64,000 nucleotides of DNA from CAZYSK01 sp964649415 (GTDB lineage Bacteria > Chloroflexota > Anaerolineae > B4-G1). Below are positions 59,068-64,000 of the stretch, in pieces. The stretch spans positions 17,977 to 81,976 of the forward strand of contig CAZYSK010000020.1 in NCBI GenBank assembly GCA_964649415.1, given 5' to 3'. Position 1 is the stretch's first letter. Each line of letters opens with the position of its first letter. The notes beneath the pieces were generated by a model that did not search any database, was not told the DNA's origin, and worked only from the letters and a program-made list of their open reading frames with translations. The translations under genes were made by a program, and so were the position numbers.

Positions 59068-59113
59068 TCTGTACCTTGTAGGTGCCGCCCTGGCACCGCG
59101 GTGAGGGAAACAC

Positions 59114-59130
59114 GCCTTACGTGCTAAGGC
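59114..59130. promoter_or_regulatory. Candidate operator palindrome over the methyl-transfer operon start site
   Basis: GCCTTA-N5-TAAGGC, a perfect 6-bp inverted repeat placed just downstream of the -10 box, over the expected start of transcription. Candidate site for the Crp-corrinoid regulator encoded next door. Confidence 0.4.
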
Positions 59131-59131
59131 C

Positions 59132-59160
59132 ATTCTAGCGCAGGATTGTCTATCTGTCTG
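59132..59160 (-). promoter_or_regulatory. Promoter of the corrinoid methyl-transfer operon
   Basis: - strand: CAGACA (59155-59160), 17-bp spacer, TAGAAT (59132-59137). The -35 box is weak, as expected for an activated promoter. Confidence 0.5.
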
Positions 59161-59179
59161 TCGTCCAGGCGACAAATAA

Positions 59180-59205
59180 GCACCCAAGCCGCCCGGCTTG
59201 GGTGC
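59180..59205 (-). terminator. Terminator after the regulator gene
   Basis: Stem gcacccaagcc / ggcttgggtgc; on the - strand it is followed by ttatttg. It separates the regulator from the operon it precedes. Confidence 0.7.
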
Positions 59206-59268
59206 CTAATGAGGTAGCCTCTCCGTTGGGGGCTGTCTCTCCGGCACTTGGGGTGCCGGTTGGTGGGG

Positions 59269-60597
59269 CTACAACCAGGTGCACAGCCTCCAGGCAAGTT
59301 CCACGGCCCCACGCGCCGTCGGCGCGTAACCGTCGGCCCCGACCTGATCGGCGAACGTCTGTGTTACCGCCCCACCGCCGACCATGATCTTCACCCTGTC
59401 CCTGAGACCTTCTTTCCTCAACGCGTGGATGACTTTTCCCTGCTCTGGAGCGCTCACGGTCGTCAGCGCCGATAGGGCCAGGACGTCCGGCTGGTGTTTC
59501 CTTACTGCCCATACGAATCGCGCGGAAGCGACGTCAACCCCCAGGTCGACGACCTCAAAGCCCCTGGCCTTGAGCAGCATGGTGACCAGCGTCTTCCCGA
59601 TGTCGTGGATGTCACCCAGGACCGTCCCGATGATCACAGTGCCCAATGAACCGACCTGCTGTCCCGTCTGCTTGATCTCCTTCTCCACGGTGGGCAAGGC
59701 GCTTTTCATCGCGTACGTTGCGAGAACGACGTCGGGCAGGTCCATTTCGTTCTGGACGTAACTCCTGTCAACCTGCTTCATCGCGCTCGTCAGGGCGTTC
59801 AGAGCTTTGATCGGATCTACGCCGGCCTCCACTGCCCTGCTGGCCCAGCGCAGCGCATCCCGATCTGCCCCACATACCATTGACCGGCTCAGATTGTCGA
59901 GAATCTCGATGTGCCTGGGGGGGATGATGACCAGCCGTCGTCCTTCGGTCCACAGGTAGCCCAGTCGCTTCAGTTCATTCAAGCAGGTTGTGATGGTGGT
60001 GCGGTTGGCCGCAACCAATGCACCGATCTCCTCGTGGGTGATGTCTAGGTCAATCTTGACGCCGTTCTCCGTCGCGAGTCCATGCTCATCAGCCAATCGA
60101 GCCAGGCTGTGCTTCAATCGCTGCTGCACATCCAGGAAGCTGAGGTCGCGCGCTTTGTCGGACAGCCGGTGAACACCCTGGGCCAGGTGCCGCATCACAA
60201 CTGCAGAGAAAACGGGGTCGCTGGACAGCGTGTGCTCGAAATCCTGTGGCGAAATGAGCAGCACGTCTGTGTCTTCCAGGGCCTCGGCCATTGACTCATG
60301 GTTGCCACCAAGCAGATAGGCCGCTGCGCCGATCAAGCGGTCCGTCCCCAGGATGTCGTACGTGTACGCCCTCCCATCCCGTGAGATGGAGGACACTTTC
60401 ACCGCGCCGCTTGCGACGACGAAGATGTGCTCTACGGGGTCTCCCTGCCAGTAGAGCACGTTGCCCTTCCTGTATCGCCGTGGACTGCCAATGCGATGGG
60501 CTTGCACCAAATCCAGAATAGTTGAGCCCGCGTGACGTGGCTCTTTGGCGATTTCGACGGCTGTCGTCGTTTGCCGGTCTCCCCTATTCTGTGGCAC
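59269..60597 (-). CDS. Crp/Fnr-type regulator fused to a corrinoid-binding domain
   Basis: 442 aa from GTG 60597 (GGAGGG at 9 bp). Residues 43-130 form a cNMP-binding-like beta roll (HIFVVASGAVKV). It lacks the RSA phosphate-binding motif of cAMP sites (ESMAEAL instead) and lacks FNR-type cysteines. Residues 185-235 form a winged HTH with recognition helix NRTTITTCLNELKRLG. Residues 236-310 match the methionine-synthase-type cap. Residues 318-440 form a B12-binding Rossmann domain with DIHDIGK (His331) and KIMVGGGAVTQTFAD. It likely senses the ligand or methylation state of a bound corrinoid and controls the adjacent operon. Architecture is seen in the sequence; function is inferred. Confidence 0.88.
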   Translation of the reverse strand: MPQNRGDRQTTTAVEIAKEPRHAGSTILDLVQAHRIGSPRRYRKGNVLYWQGDPVEHIFVVASGAVKVSSISRDGRAYTYDILGTDRLIGAAAYLLGGNHESMAEALEDTDVLLISPQDFEHTLSSDPVFSAVVMRHLAQGVHRLSDKARDLSFLDVQQRLKHSLARLADEHGLATENGVKIDLDITHEEIGALVAANRTTITTCLNELKRLGYLWTEGRRLVIIPPRHIEILDNLSRSMVCGADRDALRWASRAVEAGVDPIKALNALTSAMKQVDRSYVQNEMDLPDVVLATYAMKSALPTVEKEIKQTGQQVGSLGTVIIGTVLGDIHDIGKTLVTMLLKARGFEVVDLGVDVASARFVWAVRKHQPDVLALSALTTVSAPEQGKVIHALRKEGLRDRVKIMVGGGAVTQTFADQVGADGYAPTARGAVELAWRLCTWL

Positions 60598-60639
60598 AGT
60601 GCAGTTCCCTCCCCACGGAGCCCATGCGAGCTTGGGTCC

Positions 60640-60667
60640 ATTATACCCGATCGGGTCGATCCTGCAA
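60640..60667 (-). promoter_or_regulatory. Promoter of the regulator gene with internal palindrome
   Basis: - strand: TTGCAG (60662-60667), 16-bp spacer, TATAAT (60640-60645). The spacer holds the perfect palindrome ACCCGATCGGGT (60645-60656), a candidate autoregulatory site. Confidence 0.65.
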
Positions 60668-60693
60668 CGGGATGAGGTTTGTAGAGGGGTGTT

Positions 60694-61341
60694 TCAGCCC
60701 GAGGGCGAGATGGCCGACACGTAGGCCGTTGGCATCGGGTCCCTGGTGACCAGTTCGGCCTCGACGACGTAGAATCCTTCGTCTGCAATGAACCGCGCGA
60801 AGGTGCTCAGCTTGAACGGATGTGTTGCGGGCGGCATGCCGAAGTGGAAGAAATACTGGATGCCTGTGCGCACTTTCGCCGGGAGCGACATGTCGCCCAT
60901 AGTGATGGTGATCGCCAGCAACTTGCCGCCGGGTCGCAGCACACGGAGGAACTCTCGTACGGCCAGTTCGGGCTGCGCCATCTGGTGCAGGACGTTGCAG
61001 CACAGCACGACGTCGAACGAGTGATCGTCGAAGGTCAGGCCGGTGGCGTCCTCCAGGCGGTAGTCCACGTGGCCGAATGTCGCCAGCTTGGCCCGCGCCT
61101 TCTTCAGCATCTCAGGCGCGACGTCCGTACACGTTACGTGAGCGACCAGCGGCGCGACGTGGATCGTCAGCATGCCAGTGCCTGCTCCGATTTCCAGGAG
61201 CCGGTCACGGGGCGTCAATTCCCCCTGGAGCTTGCGGACAATCGCGGGATACGTGGCCCCTGCCAGGAGCCCGCTCTCGTCGTATACGTCGGCCAGCCCG
61301 TTCCAGTAGCGGGCGATTCTCTCCAGTTTCGAGGCTTGCAT
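60694..61341 (-). CDS. Class I SAM-dependent methyltransferase
   Basis: 215 aa. Motif I LLEIGAGTGMLT, DVAPEMLKKA, and the post-motif VVLCCNVLHQM and LRVLRPGGKLLAIT define a UbiE/Methyltransf_11-type Rossmann fold. The acceptor is unknown. Its start codon overlaps the stop of the small membrane protein (TGATG), so the two are coupled. Possibly a small-molecule or lipid methyltransferase. Confidence 0.82.
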   Translation of the reverse strand: MQASKLERIARYWNGLADVYDESGLLAGATYPAIVRKLQGELTPRDRLLEIGAGTGMLTIHVAPLVAHVTCTDVAPEMLKKARAKLATFGHVDYRLEDATGLTFDDHSFDVVLCCNVLHQMAQPELAVREFLRVLRPGGKLLAITITMGDMSLPAKVRTGIQYFFHFGMPPATHPFKLSTFARFIADEGFYVVEAELVTRDPMPTAYVSAISPSG

Positions 61342-61715
61342 CAGCGGAAGATAACCCCTGAAATCAGTGGGGCAACGCGGATGCCGATATACACGAACAC
61401 CGTAATGATCCCCAGCTCGATCCCTGACTTCAGATCAACGAGTCCGAGAAGTGCCGCAGCCGCAATGTCACCGGCAGCGGCGAACAGAACAGCCCACTCC
61501 ATGCCAAACTTGAGCAGGATATTCGATAACAGAATGAACAGGGGGATGGAGATAAGCGCCCCTAAGGTGATCACAGCATACAGATTCACGCCCTTGGTCT
61601 TCGCCTGCTGTACCATCATCGCGCCCATCCGCGGGCAAATCACATACAGTCCAAATGCCAGAGATGAGATCAGTAGTACTCGCCAATCCAGGTTGTCAGA
61701 CAGTCTGAGAAACAT
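61341..61715 (-). CDS. Small membrane protein of unknown function
   Basis: 124 aa from ATG 61715, with AAAAGGAG at 7 bp; the upstream frame to 61772 lacks a ribosome-binding site. Four hydrophobic segments (near VLLISSLAFGLYVI, LYAVITLGALISIPLFILL, WAVLFAAAGDIAAAALLGL, GIITVFVYIGIRVAPLI). No family recognised. It lies between feoB and a methyltransferase gene and overlaps the latter by 1 bp. Confidence 0.65.
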   Translation of the reverse strand: MFLRLSDNLDWRVLLISSLAFGLYVICPRMGAMMVQQAKTKGVNLYAVITLGALISIPLFILLSNILLKFGMEWAVLFAAAGDIAAAALLGLVDLKSGIELGIITVFVYIGIRVAPLISGVIFR

Positions 61716-61823
61716 CTCATTGCTCCTTTTCCGCCTTCCGCGGGGGGGCGGCGCGATCGCAAGCAGCGCCACCCCCTTATGATTCTCAGGCCAGATGGCC
61801 TCGCGGATTGGTACAACCCGCCA

Positions 61824-63557
61824 CTACCCCAGTCCCAGCAGCAAACCTCCCTGGAAGATGACGAGAGCCACAAGCCACGCCAGGACCAGTTGCCCGATGA
61901 CGCTGAACCACGTCCACTTGGCGCCCAATTCCTGCCGTTCGGCAGCGACAGCCACCATGCACGGGGTGTACAGCAACACAAAGACCATGAAGCCCACCGA
62001 GGCCAGCGCGCCGTGTCCACCGCTGGAGTGCTCAAAGCCCGTCTCCACCGCGGCCATCAACTCGGTAGGTTCTTCCTCTTCTTCCCCCTCGAACAAGTTG
62101 ACGCCGACGATGAGCGGGATGGACTTGATCGTGTCCCACGTCGCACCGATGAAGCTGGTCACGATCTCACCTACGTCCTCGAAAAAGGTAGTCGGTTCAG
62201 CTTCTTCTTCGGCCTCCTCCACCTCGTAGATCTGGGCCATCGTACCCACCACGACCTCTTTGGCCACAAAGCCCGTGATGAGCGAACCACTGGCCTCCCA
62301 CTCGCCAAAGCCCAGCGGCTTGAAGACGGGGGCGATCACCCTTGAGACCATGGCGAAGGCGCTGTCCCCAACCTCAACATCGGCAAAGGCCCCGCCACCC
62401 ACAGGGATGGCCGAGAGAACCCAGATGATGATACTGGTAGCCATGATGAGCGTCCACGCCTTGCGCACGAAGGCGCTGGTGCGCTCCCACATGTGGAACC
62501 AGATACCTTTGACGGTGGGCATGCGATAGGGGGGGAGCTCCATCACGAAGGGGGACTGTTCCTTTCCCTTGAAGAGCGTGTTCTTGAGTGCCACGCCCAC
62601 TACGATAGCGATGACGATACCGGTGATATAGAGCCAGAAGATCACCGCACCGCTTCTGCCGGGGAAGAAGATTGAGGCCAAGAGCACATACACCGGCAGC
62701 CGCGCGCCGCAGCTCATGAAGGGCACCAGCAGGCCGGTCAGCACACGGTCTTTCTCGTTTTCCAGCGTGCGCGTGGCGTAGAGGGCTGGCACTGTGCAGC
62801 CAAAGCCGACGATCATGGGCAGGAAGCTCTTGCCGTGCAGTCCCAGCGCGTGCATCAGCCGATCCATCACGAAGGCAGCGCGGGCCATGTAGCCTGAGTC
62901 CTCTAGCACAGCCAGGGCGAAATAGAGTGACATCATCACTGGCACGAAGACCAGCACTCCACCCACACCGGCGATGATACCGTCCACCAACAGGCTCTCG
63001 ATCCAGGTGCCGCCCAGGCCGATGAGGCCCAGGATAGCCACGACCCAGTTGGTGATCGGGCCGCCGATGACGCCATCCACCCAGTCCAAGAACGGGCCGG
63101 CGACGTCGGTGGTGACCTTGAAGACGATCCACATCATCGCCAGGAAGATGGGGATACCGAACACGCGGTTGGTTACGATCTTGTCGATCCTGTCAGAGAG
63201 GGTCCTGCGATCCACAGCGGTACGCTGGACAACCTCTTTGACCAGGCCGTTGATCCAACCGTAGCGCCGGTCGGCGACGACGGTGTCCACATCGTCGCCG
63301 TAGACCTCGCGCAGGTGGGCGGTGCTTGTATTGGCCTCTCTTAGCACGTTTTCCACGCTCTTGATCTGTTCAAGTTTGGCGACGATATCGCCGTCTCCCT
63401 CCAGCAGCTTGATGGCCAACCAGCGGGCGCGGTAGCGCGCCATCAGCACGGGGTGAGCGCTGATGAGTTCCTGTAACTTGCCAATCTCATTTTCTACTTC
63501 ACGTCCGTAATCCACCAAGGCCGAGCCCTTGGTGTATGCCATAGTATGGGTTGACAT
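61824..63557 (-). CDS. feoB: Ferrous iron transporter FeoB, membrane part (separate ORF)
   Basis: 577 aa. A soluble head (about 1-110, helical spacer with DRRYGWINGLVKEV) is followed by the FeoB core: TNRVFGIPIFLAMMW, GYMARAAFVMDRLMH, GFGCTVPALYATR, MSCGARLPVYVLL and YTPCMVAVAAE. An acidic loop EEAEEEAEPTT is inserted late. It starts three bases after the stop of the G-domain ORF, in the same frame, with AAGGAG inside the end of that ORF. Imports Fe(II), needed for the iron-sulfur and corrinoid enzymes here. Confidence 0.9.
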   Translation of the reverse strand: MSTHTMAYTKGSALVDYGREVENEIGKLQELISAHPVLMARYRARWLAIKLLEGDGDIVAKLEQIKSVENVLREANTSTAHLREVYGDDVDTVVADRRYGWINGLVKEVVQRTAVDRRTLSDRIDKIVTNRVFGIPIFLAMMWIVFKVTTDVAGPFLDWVDGVIGGPITNWVVAILGLIGLGGTWIESLLVDGIIAGVGGVLVFVPVMMSLYFALAVLEDSGYMARAAFVMDRLMHALGLHGKSFLPMIVGFGCTVPALYATRTLENEKDRVLTGLLVPFMSCGARLPVYVLLASIFFPGRSGAVIFWLYITGIVIAIVVGVALKNTLFKGKEQSPFVMELPPYRMPTVKGIWFHMWERTSAFVRKAWTLIMATSIIIWVLSAIPVGGGAFADVEVGDSAFAMVSRVIAPVFKPLGFGEWEASGSLITGFVAKEVVVGTMAQIYEVEEAEEEAEPTTFFEDVGEIVTSFIGATWDTIKSIPLIVGVNLFEGEEEEEPTELMAAVETGFEHSSGGHGALASVGFMVFVLLYTPCMVAVAAERQELGAKWTWFSVIGQLVLAWLVALVIFQGGLLLGLG

Positions 63558-63560
63558 ACG

Positions 63561-64000
63561 TCATTTCTCCTTCTGTGCGGCCTTCGTGGTCTCAACGACT
63601 GTTTCCTTAAGCTGGCCAAGACCCTGGCCCTTGCTGGCGACAGTGGGTACCACCGGTGCGCCCAGGGCCTGCGACAGCATAGGTACATCAATCTTGATCC
63701 CGCGCGACTCAGCGAGATCGCTCATATTGAGGGCCACCACGACCTTGGCGCCCATCTCCAGTATCTGCACTACCAGATAGAGGTTGCGCTCCAGGTTGGC
63801 CGAGTCCACCACCGCGACCACCACGTCCGGTTTTTCGTCCACGATATAGTCGCGGGCGATGACCTCCTCCAGAGAGTAGGCCGTCAGGCTATACGTGCCC
63901 GGCAGGTCCACGACCGCGTATTCCACGCCATTGTGCTGCCAGGTACCCTCTTTCTTCTCGACGGTCTTGCCCGGCCAGTTGCCCACGTGTTGGCGGGCGC
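63561..64000 (-). CDS. feoB: FeoB GTPase domain (5' truncated by window edge)
   Basis: The frame continues past the right edge, beginning ARQHVGNWPGKTVEKKEG, the switch I region of FeoB. The G3 motif DLPGTYSL and G4-like NMSD are visible; the P-loop lies outside. It ends with KAAQKEK and a TGA in frame with the membrane ORF. Together the two ORFs equal one standard FeoB. Confidence 0.88.
   Translation of the reverse strand, partial: ARQHVGNWPGKTVEKKEGTWQHNGVEYAVVDLPGTYSLTAYSLEEVIARDYIVDEKPDVVVAVVDSANLERNLYLVVQILEMGAKVVVALNMSDLAESRGIKIDVPMLSQALGAPVVPTVASKGQGLGQLKETVVETTKAAQKEK

Overview
The window reads as a high-GC, anaerobic Chloroflexota (Anaerolineae-like) chromosome segment. This is inferred from gene style: GT39 and DUF2723 membrane glycosyltransferases with C-terminal beta-sandwich domains, a subtilase with tandem GMTWAD repeats, corrinoid methyl-transfer genes, class III ribonucleotide reductase, intergenic ttggtag minisatellites, and secreted proteins with a single C-terminal membrane anchor and no sign of outer-membrane receptors. 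No rRNA, tRNA, CRISPR array, phage or transposase gene was recognised.

Region 1 (1-26521, + strand) is an envelope-glycosylation island. After the 3' end of an ABC permease fused to a degenerate M28 peptidase, it carries seven large polytopic GT-C type glycosyltransferases, one DUF2723 (TMEM260-like) protein and an O-antigen ligase/polymerase-like protein. Most of the tandem paralogues are joined by 4-bp start/stop overlaps. Two (7524-10343 and 10340-13195) share nearly identical blocks, which indicates recent duplication or gene conversion. This island is riddled with several families of short palindromic repeats that sit inside the reading frames as well as between genes.

Region 2 (26522-33788) holds a large zinc-ribbon/class III cyclase/AAA-ATPase/TPR protein, a secreted subtilisin with about 15 copies of a hexapeptide, and a class I DeoC/LacD-like aldolase.

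Region 3 (34005-53124) is a corrinoid acquisition and remodelling locus. Two secreted alpha/alpha-toroid (terpenoid-cyclase/transcobalamin-like) proteins and two cysteine-rich DUF4430 (transcobalamin C-terminal-like) proteins are followed by an ECF transporter (S, T and fused A-A'). Then come cobO, cobT, cobS, cbiZ, cbiB, cobD, cobC and cobU. A consensus promoter, cobalamin riboswitch and intrinsic terminator lie in front of the second toroid protein. No corrin-ring synthesis gene is present, so the locus looks built for capture, uptake, adenosylation and rebuilding of scavenged corrinoids. It runs into nrdD, a separate 66-aa glycyl-radical ORF, and nrdG.

Region 4 (53613-60667, - strand) is a corrinoid-dependent methyl-transfer operon: DUF1638 protein, methyltetrahydrofolate methyltransferase, UroD-family methyltransferase, corrinoid protein and a RACo-like reductive activator. 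A regulator gene precedes it, encoding a Crp/Fnr-type DNA-binding half fused to a complete corrinoid-binding module. Regions 3 and 4 fit together: one supplies corrinoid, the other spends it and possibly senses it.

Region 5 (60694-64000, - strand) has a SAM methyltransferase, a small membrane protein and a FeoB ferrous iron transporter split by an in-frame TGA into a G-domain ORF (cut by the window edge) and a membrane ORF.
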